Below, one piece after another: positions 1 to 8,112 of a stretch of 64,000 bases of DNA. The notes beneath the pieces were generated by a model. It worked only from the letters and a program-made list of their open reading frames with translations. It had not been told where the DNA came from and did not search any database. The position numbers and the translations under genes are program-made. Source of the stretch: Haloplanus sp. GDY1 (GTDB taxonomy: Archaea; Halobacteriota; Halobacteria; Halobacteriales; Haloferacaceae); NCBI RefSeq assembly GCF_023703775.1, contig NZ_CP098514.1, forward strand, positions 2,391,998 through 2,455,997. The letters run 5' to 3'. Every line of letters starts with the position of its first letter. Within the stretch, counting starts at the first letter, position 1.

Positions 1-2
1 AG

Positions 3-500
3 GACTTCGCGCGGGACGAGGTGAAGATGGCCCACGCCGAACCCGCGTCGAACTCCGGCCACCAGGCGCCCTCCGCGCTGTTCGACCAGTACTTCGACGT
101 GACCGCCGGCGAGGACTACGAGATCAACTTCTCGGGCGGCCACTCCCAGACCACCCGGGGGATCGCCGCCGGCGACTACGACGCCGGCCCCATCTGTTCG
201 ACCTGTTTCAAGGACACCGTCGAGGCCGACAGCAACCTGAGCTTCGACGACTTCAAGGTCGTCTGGGCGTCCGACCCGTTCCCGAACGGTCCCGTCGCCT
301 TCCGCTACAACCTGCATCCCGACATCGTCGAGGGGATCCGGACCGCCTGGCTCGAGACCGACTTCGAGGGCACGTCGTACGCCGAGCGCACCGGCTACGA
401 CGAGTACGTTCCCATCGAGTACCGGCGACACTGGTACAACATCATGGTCATCCAGCGGTACAACGGCGTCGAATACACCCAGAGTGCCCTCGGCGAATGA
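3..500 (+). CDS. phnD: Phosphonate ABC transporter substrate-binding protein PhnD, C-terminal part (5' end outside window)
   Basis: The reading frame is already open at the first bases, so only the last ~165 residues are present. The segment has the type 2 periplasmic-binding fold pattern of PhnD/SsuA-like proteins: an [20 protein letters not shown] stretch, in which the ligand loop is followed by the conserved 'G..DaG' motif, then a [15 protein letters not shown] strand. Its role is to capture a phosphonate or related phosphorus oxyanion outside the cell and pass it to the permease. It overlaps phnC by 4 bases (ATGA), so it is the upstream gene of the phnCEE operon. Which ligand it binds cannot be read from the sequence; phosphite and phosphate esters are alternatives. 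Confidence 0.85.
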   Translation, partial: DFARDEVKMAHAEPASNSGHQAPSALFDQYFDVTAGEDYEINFSGGHSQTTRGIAAGDYDAGPICSTCFKDTVEADSNLSFDDFKVVWASDPFPNGPVAFRYNLHPDIVEGIRTAWLETDFEGTSYAERTGYDEYVPIEYRRHWYNIMVIQRYNGVEYTQSALGE

Positions 501-1339
501 CGCTCGAAGTGTCCGATCTCAGGAAGACGTACTCGACGGGCGACGAGGCGCTGAAAGGCGTCAGCCTCTCGATCGAGGGCGACGAGACGATGGCGATGAT
601 CGGACCGAGCGGTGCGGGCAAGAGCACGTTCGTCAGATGCGTCAACCGACTCACGGAGCCCAGCGGCGGCAGCGTGCGTCTCGACGGCACCGAACTGACG
701 GCCCTGGCGGACGACGAACTCCGCGAAGCACGGCGAAACATCGGGATGATCTTCCAGGAGTACAACCTGGTCGAGCGGCTCACCGTGATGGAGAACGTCC
801 TCACGGGGCGGCTGGGCTACGTCTCACCCTGGCGTGCGTTTCGACGGAACTTCCCGCCCGATGACGTGGAGCGGGCCTACGAGATCCTCGACCGCGTCGG
901 CCTTGACGGTATGGAGAACAAGCGGGCGGACGAACTGTCGGGCGGGCAGCGCCAGCGGGTGGGCATCGCCCGGGCGGTCATCCAGCAGCCGAAGATCCTG
1001 CTCGTCGACGAGCCGACCTCCAGCCTCGATCCCGAGACCTCGAACACCGTGATGCGACTGCTCACCGACATCGCCGCCGAGCGGGAGGTCCCCGTGCTGA
1101 TCAACATCCACGAGGTCGACCTCGCACTGGAGTACGCCGACCGCGTCGTCGGCCTCCACGACGGCGAACTCGTCTTCGAGGGCACGCCCGCAGACATCGG
1201 CGACGAGACGCTCGATCGGGTGTATCGGGGCGCCGAGGTGCCGGATTCGGGCACGTCCGGGTCCACGTCCTCGGGGACGGAGGACGCGCGACCCGCCGTC
1301 GGGGCGGATCCGGAGCGGTCGGTACCGGGTGGCTCCTGA
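497..1339 (+). CDS. phnC: Phosphonate ABC transporter ATP-binding protein PhnC
   Basis: ABC ATPase of 280 residues that powers the importer from the cytoplasmic face. Visible motifs in order are Walker [10 protein letters not shown] near residue 35, Q-loop IFQEYNLV, signature [14 protein letters not shown], Walker [14 protein letters not shown], and the switch His in [14 protein letters not shown]. The '[17 protein letters not shown]' stretch is characteristic of the PhnC subfamily. The C-terminus has an extra ~30-residue Ser/Gly/Asp-rich tail, which is unusual in length but typical of haloarchaeal extensions. It starts inside the phnD stop (ATGA) and ends one base before the first permease gene, so translation is probably coupled. 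Confidence 0.93.
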   Translation: MTLEVSDLRKTYSTGDEALKGVSLSIEGDETMAMIGPSGAGKSTFVRCVNRLTEPSGGSVRLDGTELTALADDELREARRNIGMIFQEYNLVERLTVMENVLTGRLGYVSPWRAFRRNFPPDDVERAYEILDRVGLDGMENKRADELSGGQRQRVGIARAVIQQPKILLVDEPTSSLDPETSNTVMRLLTDIAAEREVPVLINIHEVDLALEYADRVVGLHDGELVFEGTPADIGDETLDRVYRGAEVPDSGTSGSTSSGTEDARPAVGADPERSVPGGS

Positions 1340-1340
1340 G

Positions 1341-2141
1341 ATGGCGACCGACGAGCGAACCTGGCGGCGGCCGACGGCGTTCCGCCGGCGGGAGATGAAG
1401 TGGGCCGTCTACGCCGGCATCGTGGCCTTCTTCCTCTGGTCGGCGTGGGGGATCGGTCTCGATCTCTCCCGCGTCGTCCGGGGGGTCGGACGCGGTGCGA
1501 CGCTGCTCGGTGACTTCCTGCCACCGGACGCCACGCCCCGGCAGACACAGCGCATCGTGGACAAGATGGTCGAGAGCGTCGCCATGGCGATGGTGTCGAC
1601 GGTGACGGGGATCGTCCTCAGCGTTCCGATCGCGTTCATGGCGGCGGAGAACCTCTCTCCGAAACCGCTGTACTACCTCAACCGCGGATTCATCTCCATC
1701 TCGCGGGCGTTCAACGCCATCATCGTCGCCATCCTCGTGGTGAAGGCCGTGGGCCTCGGCCCCCTCGCCGGCATCATCACGATCACGTTCAAGACGGTCG
1801 GCTTCTTCTCGAAGCTGTTCGCCGAGGACATCGAGGACATCGACATGGGCAGCGTGGACGCGGTGCGTGCGGCCGGCGCCTCGCCGGTCCAGACCCTGCT
1901 CTACGGCGTCGTCCCGCAGATCGTCCCCCGGTTCGCCGGTCTCAGCGTCTACCGCTGGGACATCAACATCCGCACCTCGACCATCGTCGGCATCGTCGGC
2001 GCGGGCGGCATCGGCTCGGTCTTGCTCACCGCGTTCAACCGCTACGACTACCCGTACGTCTCGGCGATCCTCCTCGCGATCATCCTGGTCGTGCTCGTCG
2101 CCGAGGGCGTCAGTGCGGTCGTTCGACGGAGGTACCAGTGA
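1341..2141 (+). CDS. phnE: Phosphonate ABC transporter permease PhnE (first copy)
   Basis: Inner-membrane permease of 266 residues from ATG 1341; an upstream GTG at 1329 would add four residues and overlap phnC by 11 bases. It has an N-terminal transmembrane helix (YAGIVAFFLWSAWGI), then a BPD_transp_1 domain with about five helices. The EAA-type cytoplasmic loop that contacts PhnC is visible as DAVRAAGASPVQTLLYGVVP near residue 175. The motif SRAFNAIIVAILVVKAVGLG is typical of PhnE. It lies between phnC and a second permease that overlaps it by 4 bases (ATGA), so the transporter probably has a heterodimeric membrane core. Confidence 0.92.
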   Translation: MATDERTWRRPTAFRRREMKWAVYAGIVAFFLWSAWGIGLDLSRVVRGVGRGATLLGDFLPPDATPRQTQRIVDKMVESVAMAMVSTVTGIVLSVPIAFMAAENLSPKPLYYLNRGFISISRAFNAIIVAILVVKAVGLGPLAGIITITFKTVGFFSKLFAEDIEDIDMGSVDAVRAAGASPVQTLLYGVVPQIVPRFAGLSVYRWDINIRTSTIVGIVGAGGIGSVLLTAFNRYDYPYVSAILLAIILVVLVAEGVSAVVRRRYQ

Positions 2142-2941
2142 TGGCCGGAACGAACGAGACGCGGACGTGGCAGCGGTTCGACCGACGGCGGCGATTCGGG
2201 CGGTATCTCGGCTGGCTCGCCGCGCTGATCGTGTTCGTCGCCTCCTGGCGGTTCCTGGAGACGGGCGTCACGAGACCCGAAACCATCCCGCGGGAGATCA
2301 ACGACCTCCTGACGCGGATGTATCCGCCGGACGTCTCCTACACCGCCGAGATCGTCCGCCCGCTGATCGAGACGATCCACATCGCCGCGCTCGGCACCGC
2401 GGGGGCGCTCGTGCTCGCGGTCCCGGTCGCGCTGCTCGCCGCCGAGAACACGACGCCGAACGCGGCGACCTACTGGCTCGGAAAGGTCATCGTGACGGTG
2501 AGTCGGTCGGTCAACACCATCATCTGGGCGCTGATCTTCGTCGTGGTGTTCGGCACCGGCCCCCTCGCCGGCGCCGTCGCCATCGCCTTCCGCTCGGTCG
2601 GTTTTCTCGGCAAACTCATCGGCGAGGAGATCGAGGAGATCGACTTCGGGCAGGTCGAGGCCGTCCGCGCCGCGGGTGCCTCGCCGACACAGCTGCTCCT
2701 GTACGGGATCCTCCCGCAGGTGAAGCCGGCGCTGGTCGGCCTCAGCGTCTACCGGTGGGACATCAACGTGCGCGACTCGACGATCCTCGGGTTCGTCGGC
2801 GCCGGCGGCATCGGCGTCCAACTGTTCCGGGCGGTCAACGCCTTCGCCTGGCAGTCCGTGGCGACGGTCCTGCTGGTCATCCTCGGCGTGGTCGTCGTCA
2901 GCGAGGCCCTCTCGGCGTACGCCCGGTCGCTGGTCCGGTGA
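2138..2941 (+). CDS. phnE: Phosphonate ABC transporter permease PhnE (second copy)
   Basis: 267-residue paralogue of the preceding permease. The EAA loop (EAVRAAGASPTQLLLYGILP) and the following LSVYRWDIN segment are shared almost word for word with copy 1, while the N-terminal ~70 residues differ. It has an N-terminal helix (LGWLAALIVFVASWRFL) and then the BPD_transp_1 core. Start ATG 2138 overlaps the previous stop. The two divergent copies in series suggest PhnC works on a PhnE1-PhnE2 heterodimer. A HAD phosphatase follows seven bases downstream. Confidence 0.92.
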   Translation: MMAGTNETRTWQRFDRRRRFGRYLGWLAALIVFVASWRFLETGVTRPETIPREINDLLTRMYPPDVSYTAEIVRPLIETIHIAALGTAGALVLAVPVALLAAENTTPNAATYWLGKVIVTVSRSVNTIIWALIFVVVFGTGPLAGAVAIAFRSVGFLGKLIGEEIEEIDFGQVEAVRAAGASPTQLLLYGILPQVKPALVGLSVYRWDINVRDSTILGFVGAGGIGVQLFRAVNAFAWQSVATVLLVILGVVVVSEALSAYARSLVR

Positions 2942-2948
2942 GACAGCC

Positions 2949-3707
2949 GTGACGCCATCCACGTCCGCTCCCGACGACGCCGCCCCCGACGACGCCGCCC
3001 CCGACGACGCCGCCCCCGACGACGCCGCCCCTGACGACGCCGCCCACGACGACCCGCCGATCCTCCTGTTCGACATGGACGGCGTGCTCGTCGAGGGACG
3101 CGGCACCGACGAGACGGTCCACGAGCGCGCGCTCGACGACGCCATCGCAGAGCGCGGCCTCGACGTCGACCCCGAGACGCGGGCCTTGCTCTCCGGCTAC
3201 GAGTACGACGCCGACTTCGCACGCGGCTGTGCCCGCCTCGGCGTCGACCCCGTCGCCTTCTACGGCCTGCGGGAACGCCACGGCGAGCGCCGGGTCATCG
3301 ACCGGCTCGAATCGGGGGTCCGGACGCTCTACCCCGACGCGACGGTCGTCCAGGAACTCGCCGAGCGATACACCGTCGGGGTGGTCAGCAACAACTACGA
3401 CGGGGTCGTCCGGTTCGTCGTCGACCACCACGGCCTCGACGCGTTCGCACACGTCCGTGGCCGCGACACCGGCGTCCGCGGGTTCTACCGTCGCAAGCCC
3501 GACCCCCACTACCTCCTCGATGCGCTGGACTCGCTCGGCGGAGCCGACGGCTGCTACGTCGGCGACCGTGGCACCGACTTGCTCGCGGCGACCCGAGCGG
3601 GGCTGGATCCCGTCCTCGTGCGCCGACCGCACAACGACGGGCTGGTGCCTCCCGTGGAGCCGACGGTCGAGGTCGACTCGCTGAGCGCGCTCGCCGACCG
3701 GCTCTGA
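2949..3707 (+). CDS. HAD-superfamily hydrolase with PDDAA-repeat N-terminus
   Basis: 252-residue HAD phosphatase. The nucleophile motif I is LLFDMDGVLVEG (residues ~38-49). Motif II is VVSNN, the motif III Lys lies in YRRKPDPHY, and motif IV is YVGDRGTDLLAA. The cap resembles phosphoglycolate-phosphatase-like HADs. Starting with GTG 2949, the first 36 residues are dominated by five PDDAA repeats encoded by a 15-bp tandem repeat, an acidic spacer not found in the catalytic fold. It sits seven bases after phnE2, so it is probably co-transcribed and could dephosphorylate an imported organophosphorus compound or its product. No Schiff-base Lys signature of phosphonoacetaldehyde hydrolase was recognised, so the substrate is open. 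Confidence 0.82.
   Translation: MTPSTSAPDDAAPDDAAPDDAAPDDAAPDDAAHDDPPILLFDMDGVLVEGRGTDETVHERALDDAIAERGLDVDPETRALLSGYEYDADFARGCARLGVDPVAFYGLRERHGERRVIDRLESGVRTLYPDATVVQELAERYTVGVVSNNYDGVVRFVVDHHGLDAFAHVRGRDTGVRGFYRRKPDPHYLLDALDSLGGADGCYVGDRGTDLLAATRAGLDPVLVRRPHNDGLVPPVEPTVEVDSLSALADRL
2970..3044 (+). repeat. 15-bp minisatellite, five units, in the 5' end of the HAD gene
   Basis: The unit CCCGACGACGCCGCC is repeated perfectly at 2970, 2985, 3000 and 3015. The fifth copy (3030-3044) has one C-to-T change and a degenerate sixth copy follows. The period is a multiple of three, so each unit adds PDDAA without breaking the frame. Arrays this perfect commonly change copy number by slippage. Confidence 0.95.
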
Positions 3708-3765
3708 GACGCCGCCGTCGCTCCCGCCCACCACCGTTTTTCACCGCCGCCGACGGAGGGTCCGT

Positions 3766-4551
3766 ATGGACCACGACCTGACCATCGACGAGAAGCGCGT
3801 CTACGCCGACCGGACGGGGGCCGCCGAGGTGCTCGTGGCCGCCGAACAGGGGCTGGTCGTCGCGTCGCTCTCCGGCGACCTCGTCGGGGAGTTCGGCCTC
3901 GATCACCGGGCGACGGTCCGCGACGTGGCCGCGACGGGGGATCGCCGCGTCGTCGCCACCGACGAGGACGTCCTCGTCGGGAGCTACGACCCCACCGACT
4001 TCGGCCCCGCCGTCGCGGTGGGCTTCGATCACGGGGGCGCGCCGCTCGCGGCCGGCCCGGACGGCCGGATCGCCCGCCTCTCGGACGGGTGGACGACGCT
4101 CGGCACCGTCGAGGAGCCCCGGGCCATCGACGGCGGGATGGTCGCCGCCGCCGACGGCGCGTACACCGTCGACGGCGGCCTGCGCGACGTCGGCCTCTCG
4201 GCGGTGGCCGACGTCCACGGCCGGGGGATGCCGCTCGCGGCGACGGCGGCCGGTCTCTACCGACTCGGCAACGGCTGGATGGACGAACGCGACGGCGCCT
4301 TCACGGCCGTGAGCGCCGACGCGGGCGACGACAGGGCCGCGGCCGTCGGCGAGTCCGGACTCCTCGTCCGCGAGGCCGTCGGCGAGTGGTCGCCGGTCGA
4401 GGCGCCAGCCGACGTCGTCGACGTGGGCTTCACCGACGCGGCGACGGTGGCGGTGACGGCCGAGGGGTCGCTGCTCGCGGACGCGGGCGAGGGCTGGCGG
4501 ACGCGGGCACTGGGCGTCACGGGCGTCTCTCGGCTGGCGGTGCAGGCCTAA
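3766..4551 (+). CDS. Conserved haloarchaeal beta-propeller-like protein (HVO_0234-like)
   Basis: 261 residues, acidic, without membrane segments or signal peptide. The sequence is a series of short strand-turn repeats ending in Gly-rich turns (for example LVVASLSGDLVGEF, VVATDEDVLVGSY, PLAATAAGLYRLGNGWMD, RAAAVGESGLLVREA, TVAVTAEGSLLADAGEGW), as expected for a small beta-propeller. It sits directly upstream of prs in the same direction. From memory, the same pair occurs in other haloarchaea, where the protein is known only as an HVO_0234-type propeller. No catalytic residues are recognisable and its function is unknown. Confidence 0.75.
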   Translation: MDHDLTIDEKRVYADRTGAAEVLVAAEQGLVVASLSGDLVGEFGLDHRATVRDVAATGDRRVVATDEDVLVGSYDPTDFGPAVAVGFDHGGAPLAAGPDGRIARLSDGWTTLGTVEEPRAIDGGMVAAADGAYTVDGGLRDVGLSAVADVHGRGMPLAATAAGLYRLGNGWMDERDGAFTAVSADAGDDRAAAVGESGLLVREAVGEWSPVEAPADVVDVGFTDAATVAVTAEGSLLADAGEGWRTRALGVTGVSRLAVQA

Positions 4552-4588
4552 CGGAAACGGTTTTCGGGGCGGCCGTCGACCCGTCGGT

Positions 4589-5440
4589 ATGATCGTTCCC
4601 GGTTCGGAGTCACAGGCACTCGGCGCGGCGCTGGCCGCCGAGACGGGAGACTCGCTCGCCGAGGTGAGCTACGAGCGGTTCCCGGACGGCGAACGGATGG
4701 CGTCCGTCGGCGCCCCGGAGAGCGTCGGTCGGGCGGTGGTCGTCGCCGCGACGACCACCGACGCCGCACACGTCGAACTCCTGCAGTTACAGGACGCGGT
4801 TCGCGAGGCGGGCGCCGACGAGGTGGTGACCGTCCTCCCTTACATGGGGTACGGCCGACAGGAGCGCGCGTTCGAACCCGGGCAGCCGGTGTCGGCCCGC
4901 GCCGTCGCCCGCGCCGTGTCGACGGGCACGGATCGGGTCGTCCTCGTCGACCCACACGAGGCGTCGGTGACGGACTTCTTCGACGTCCCCTGTGACGTGG
5001 TTCGGGCGGCGTCGCGACTCGCCGCCCCGCTCCCGTCGGCCCTGACCGACCCGCTCTTTCTCTCGCCCGACGCGGGCGCCATCGGCCTCGCCGAGTCCGT
5101 GCGCGACGCCTACGGTCGCGGCGCCGTCGACTACTTCGAGAAGGTGCGCCACTCCGGGACGGAGGTGGAGATCACGCCGAGCGACGCCGGCGTCGAGGGG
5201 CGGGACGTGGTCGTCGTCGACGACATCGTCGCCACGGGGTCGACGATGAGCGAGTCCATCGCGGTCCTGAACGACCGCGAGGCCGCGGGCGTGTACGTGA
5301 CCTGCGTCCACCCGCTGTTCGCGCGGTCGGCCCGGGCGAAACTCGAACGCGCCGGGGTCGAGGGGATCTACGCCACCGACACCATCGAACGCGACGTGAC
5401 GGCCGTCTCCGTCGCCCCGGCCGTCGCCGACGTCCTGTAG
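4589..5440 (+). CDS. prs: Ribose-phosphate pyrophosphokinase (PRPP synthetase)
   Basis: Transfers pyrophosphate from ATP to ribose 5-phosphate, giving PRPP for nucleotide, His and Trp synthesis. It has 283 residues, the short archaeal form (bacterial enzymes are about 315). Diagnostic segments are the SYERFPDGE N-terminal motif, the flexible loop PYMGYGRQERAF followed by GQPVSARAVA, the metal-binding VDPHEASVTDFF, and the PRPP-binding VVVDDIVATGSTMSES (residues ~208-223). A TATA-like GTTTTC lies about 28 bases before ATG 4589, fitting a leaderless message. The DNA glycosylase gene follows after three bases. Confidence 0.95.
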   Translation: MIVPGSESQALGAALAAETGDSLAEVSYERFPDGERMASVGAPESVGRAVVVAATTTDAAHVELLQLQDAVREAGADEVVTVLPYMGYGRQERAFEPGQPVSARAVARAVSTGTDRVVLVDPHEASVTDFFDVPCDVVRAASRLAAPLPSALTDPLFLSPDAGAIGLAESVRDAYGRGAVDYFEKVRHSGTEVEITPSDAGVEGRDVVVVDDIVATGSTMSESIAVLNDREAAGVYVTCVHPLFARSARAKLERAGVEGIYATDTIERDVTAVSVAPAVADVL

Positions 5441-5443
5441 GCG

Positions 5444-6088
5444 ATGGCCGACCCCGACCGACCCGCCCCGGACGACGCCCTCGTCCTCGCGCCCGACTGC
5501 CGGCGCTGTCCCGCCCTCGTCGAGTCCCGCGACCGGATCGCGTGGGGGAACGGCCCGACCGACGCCGCGGTGGTGGTGGTCGGCGAGGCGCCCGCGGCGG
5601 GCGATCCGGACGCTCCCGAGTGGCCCGGCGGCAACCGCTCGGGGCTGGCCTACACCTCGCGACACTCCGGGCGCCGGATCCGCTCCCTCCTCGCCGACCT
5701 CGGCATCGACGACGCCTTCTACACGAACGCGGTGAAGTGTTTCCCCGCGGACGGCGACGGGTCGAACCGCGAACCCACGGCCGCCGAGCGGGCGAACTGC
5801 CGGTCGCACCTCCGGACGGAGGTCGAGACGGTCGACCCGGCGGTCGTCCTCCCGACCGGGAGACACGCGACCGCCTCGCTGCTCGCGGTCGAGGGCCGGG
5901 AACTCGACGGGTTCGTCGACCGCGTCCTCGACCCGGTCGACTGCCCGACGCTCGACACGACGGCCGTCCCCCTCCTCCACCCCTCCTACGCCGACGTGTG
6001 GCGGTCGCGACTCGGGTACGACCGCGAGGGGTATCGGACGGCGCTGGCGCGGACGCTCCGGGCCTGTGGCGTCGACGCCGACGGCTGA
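5444..6088 (+). CDS. udg: Uracil-DNA glycosylase, family 4/5-type with iron-sulfur cysteines
   Basis: 214 residues. Removes uracil from DNA, the main repair for cytosine deamination. The active-site loop is VVVGEAPAAGDPD, related to the GEAPG motif of family 4. The second catalytic loop is LLHPSYADVW (HPS). Four cysteines are placed as in the [4Fe-4S] UDGs: C19 and C22 (DCRRC), one in NAVKCFP and one in ERANCRSHL. The loop has Ala where family 4 usually has Gly, so family assignment between 4 and 5 is tentative. It is three bases behind prs and likely co-transcribed. Confidence 0.85.
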   Translation: MADPDRPAPDDALVLAPDCRRCPALVESRDRIAWGNGPTDAAVVVVGEAPAAGDPDAPEWPGGNRSGLAYTSRHSGRRIRSLLADLGIDDAFYTNAVKCFPADGDGSNREPTAAERANCRSHLRTEVETVDPAVVLPTGRHATASLLAVEGRELDGFVDRVLDPVDCPTLDTTAVPLLHPSYADVWRSRLGYDREGYRTALARTLRACGVDADG

Positions 6089-6146
6089 TCGGCGCGCACC
6101 GCCTCGCGCCGGGACGCTTTTGAGCGTTGCCGCGCATCACTCGCGT

Positions 6147-6566
6147 ATGAGCGACTGCATCTTCTGTTCGATCGTCGACGGGGAGATACCCAGCCACACC
6201 GTCCACGAGGACGACGCCGTCACCGCGTTCCTCGACGCCAACCCCCTCGCCCGCGGCCACACGCTGGTCATCCCCAAGGCCCACCACGAGCGGCTCAACG
6301 ACCTGCCGGCGGACCTCGCGGCCGACCTCTTCGCCGCGGTCCACGACCTGACCGACCGCGTCGAGGCGGCCGTCGACGCCGAGGCGACGACCGTCGCCGT
6401 CAACAACGGCGAACTCGCCGGTCAGGAGGTGCCCCACGTCCACGTCCACATCGTCCCCCGGTTCGAGGGCGACGGTGGCCGGCCGATCCACGCCCTGATC
6501 GAGGAGCGACCGGACGTGGACGACGACGAACTCGTCGACGTCGCCGCCGCCATCGAATCCGCCTGA
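6147..6566 (+). CDS. HIT-family nucleotide hydrolase/transferase
   Basis: 139 residues from ATG 6147. This start is chosen because the family N-terminus (DCIFCSIVDGEIPSH) begins here and a TATA-like CTTTTGA lies about 27 bases upstream. The catalytic histidine triad is PHVHVHIVPR near residues 97-106. HIT proteins of this branch hydrolyse dinucleoside polyphosphates or AMP-conjugates. The CxxC of the N-terminus may bind zinc. A long palindrome follows 17 bases after the stop. Confidence 0.9.
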   Translation: MSDCIFCSIVDGEIPSHTVHEDDAVTAFLDANPLARGHTLVIPKAHHERLNDLPADLAADLFAAVHDLTDRVEAAVDAEATTVAVNNGELAGQEVPHVHVHIVPRFEGDGGRPIHALIEERPDVDDDELVDVAAAIESA

Positions 6567-6583
6567 GCTCGCCCGCGACGAGA

Positions 6584-6630
6584 GATATCCACGAGCATTC
6601 ATTAAATATCTAAATGTATGCTAGGATATC
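6584..6630. promoter_or_regulatory. Nested 47-bp AT-rich palindrome downstream of the HIT gene
   Basis: The inner arms GCATTCATT (6595-6603) and AATGTATGC (6613-6621) pair with one mismatch. The outer arms GATATCC (6584-6590) and GGATATC (6624-6630) pair perfectly. The whole element is AT-rich in an otherwise GC-rich region. It could be an operator, a hairpin terminator for the HIT gene, or the scar or attachment site of a lost element. A TATA-like CATTTATAC follows about 15 bases later. Confidence 0.6.
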
Positions 6631-7019
6631 CAAGCAAACGCATTTATACTGCAAACTCGTGGCACAATATGGGAGAGGTGATCGAAATACGAACGATTCC
6701 GCACGATCCGTAACCGATCCGTGGCCGGACCGCCGGTCGGATCGACTGCGTCGTCAACGCCACACGAGACGGTCAGTCTCCAGGGTGATACGACTGGGAA
6801 TGCTACCCGTATTCGTTCATGGCCGACGCCCCGCCCACTCCCGTGGGGCGTCCACCCTGTTTTCGCGACATGCCACACGCCGCCCGCTGACCGCGGGCGA
6901 CGGTCCACCGACGATTCTCCCGACGCCGAGTCGCCGCCGTTCGTCGAAACCGAACGCCGCCCGACGACCGCCCGGTACAGGCGTGCGCGGTGAGCCCACG
7001 GCTTCGGCCTGCGAGGTGG
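6631..7019. other. Gene-free spacer, ~390 bp
   Basis: Between the palindrome and the small winged-helix gene I see no protein with family-like composition in any frame. The first ~80 bases are AT-rich with a TATA-like element (CATTTATACTG, about 6640-6650), so a short non-coding transcript is possible. The rest is ordinary GC-rich DNA. Confidence 0.5.
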
Positions 7020-7274
7020 TCAGGACGCCGTGGCGACGTATCGCGCGCCGTCGCGGTCGATAACCTCGCGCTCGGCCAGCGTGTCGAGAACCGGGAACAG
7101 CGTGATCTTCCGGAGGTCGAGCGCCTCGTGGAGTTCCTCGACCGTCGCGCCCTCGGCGGCGGCGAGGAACACGTAGACGAGTTTCGACTCCGCGGAGTTC
7201 AGCCCGTCGGGAACGTCGAGGGAGGTGTCGTCGGACGCGTCGGGACCGGTCGTATCGAGGTGGGTGGTGCTCAT
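7020..7274 (-). CDS. Small winged-helix DNA-binding protein
   Basis: 84 residues. After a ~25-residue acidic leader, the segment from LNSAESKLVYVFLAAAEG through ATVEELHEALDLRK and FPVLDTLAEREVIDRD has the helix-helix-recognition helix-wing pattern of MarR/TrmB-like archaeal regulators. There is no effector domain. ATG 7274 is preceded by a TATA-like TTTATG (plus-strand CATAAA 7302-7307) 28-33 bases upstream, so it is leaderless. Two 13-bp repeats just behind that promoter suggest autoregulation or control by a related factor. Its targets are unknown. Confidence 0.8.
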   Translation of the reverse strand: MSTTHLDTTGPDASDDTSLDVPDGLNSAESKLVYVFLAAAEGATVEELHEALDLRKITLFPVLDTLAEREVIDRDGARYVATAS

Positions 7275-7301
7275 CTCGACTAGTTCACTTTCCTACAGAT
7301 C

Positions 7302-7307
7302 CATAAA
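7302..7307 (-). promoter_or_regulatory. TATA-like element of the winged-helix gene
   Basis: Minus strand TTTATG, 28-33 bases before the start codon at 7274, the usual spacing for a leaderless haloarchaeal transcript. Confidence 0.55.
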
Positions 7308-7327
7308 TGTTTCTGCGATATGATATG

Positions 7328-7375
7328 TCGTGAACGATCCGGACGTTCCCCTTCAGTGACGATCGTGAACGATCC
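7328..7375. promoter_or_regulatory. Paired 13-bp operator-like repeats
   Basis: TCGTGAACGATCC occurs at 7328-7340 and again at 7363-7375, 35 bases apart. The second copy lies within a perfect dyad GATCGT-GA-ACGATC (7361-7374). The pair sits directly upstream of the promoter of the winged-helix gene, where an archaeal regulator would bind. The remaining spacer to the MOSC gene (7376-7600) shows another AT-rich patch (GGATATATAGG near 7386-7396) but no recognisable gene. Confidence 0.55.
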
Positions 7376-7600
7376 ACTCGATACGGATATATAGGTTGGA
7401 TAGGGGCTGACCGTTGGGTATTCGGTACGCACTCGCCGCGTCCATTCTCCGTTATCTTTCGGGAAGGATCCCCCACACCTACTAGGTTCGTGATAGTTCG
7501 GTCGGTCGGCGTGACCGTTCCCGTCTCGCCGCCCCCGTCCGCGGCGCTGTCCCGGGACCGCCGACCGAACGGTTATGCGCTCCGCCCGCCGAGGGGCCGT

Positions 7601-8110
7601 ATGGCTCGCGTCACGGACCTCTTCGTCGCGCCCGAGGGATCGGCTCCCATGGAGGCGGTCGACCGCGTCGAGGCGGTCGCCGACGGCGGACTGCGCGGGG
7701 ATCGCTACTGCACCGGCGAGGGGTACTACGCCCCCTACGACACCTGCCAGGTCACCCTCGTCGCCGCCGAGGACGTCGCCGAAATCGAGCGCGAGGCCGG
7801 CATCGACCTGACCGACGGACAGCACCGGCGCAACGTCGTCGTCGCCGGCGTCGACCTCCACGACCTGCTCGACCACCGGTTCCGGGTCGGCGAGGCGACG
7901 CTCGTCGGCACCCGCCCCCGTCCGCCCTGCGCGCACGTCGAGCAACTCGCCGACCAGGAGGGGGTCTCTCGCGCGCTCGGCGACGGCCGGGGCGGCATCT
8001 GTGCCGACGTGGTCGAGGGCGGTCCCGTCGCCGTCGGCGACGCGGTGACCGACCTCGGCTCGCGGGACCGCACCGACGCCGTCGTCGAGCGGTTGCGCTC
8101 CGAGGAGTGA
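7601..8110 (+). CDS. MOSC-domain sulfur carrier protein
   Basis: 169 residues, essentially a single MOSC domain (the C-terminal domain of molybdenum-cofactor sulfurases; also YiiM/YuaD-like). The conserved Gly/Asp-rich start GLRGDRYCTGEGYY, the RRNVVVAGVDLHDLLDHRFRVGEA core and the single conserved Cys in RPRPPCAHVEQL (residue ~109), which would carry the persulfide, are all present. ATG 7601 is preferred because a TTATG element lies ~28 bases upstream and the family N-terminus begins here. It faces the lipoprotein gene convergently, with two bases between the stops. Its acceptor is unknown. Confidence 0.88.
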   Translation: MARVTDLFVAPEGSAPMEAVDRVEAVADGGLRGDRYCTGEGYYAPYDTCQVTLVAAEDVAEIEREAGIDLTDGQHRRNVVVAGVDLHDLLDHRFRVGEATLVGTRPRPPCAHVEQLADQEGVSRALGDGRGGICADVVEGGPVAVGDAVTDLGSRDRTDAVVERLRSEE

Positions 8111-8112
8111 GG

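Noticed and set aside
7285-7476. 63-codon minus-strand frame upstream of the winged-helix gene
   Set aside because: It covers the promoter and operator-like repeats, has unordered composition and no start signal at the right distance.
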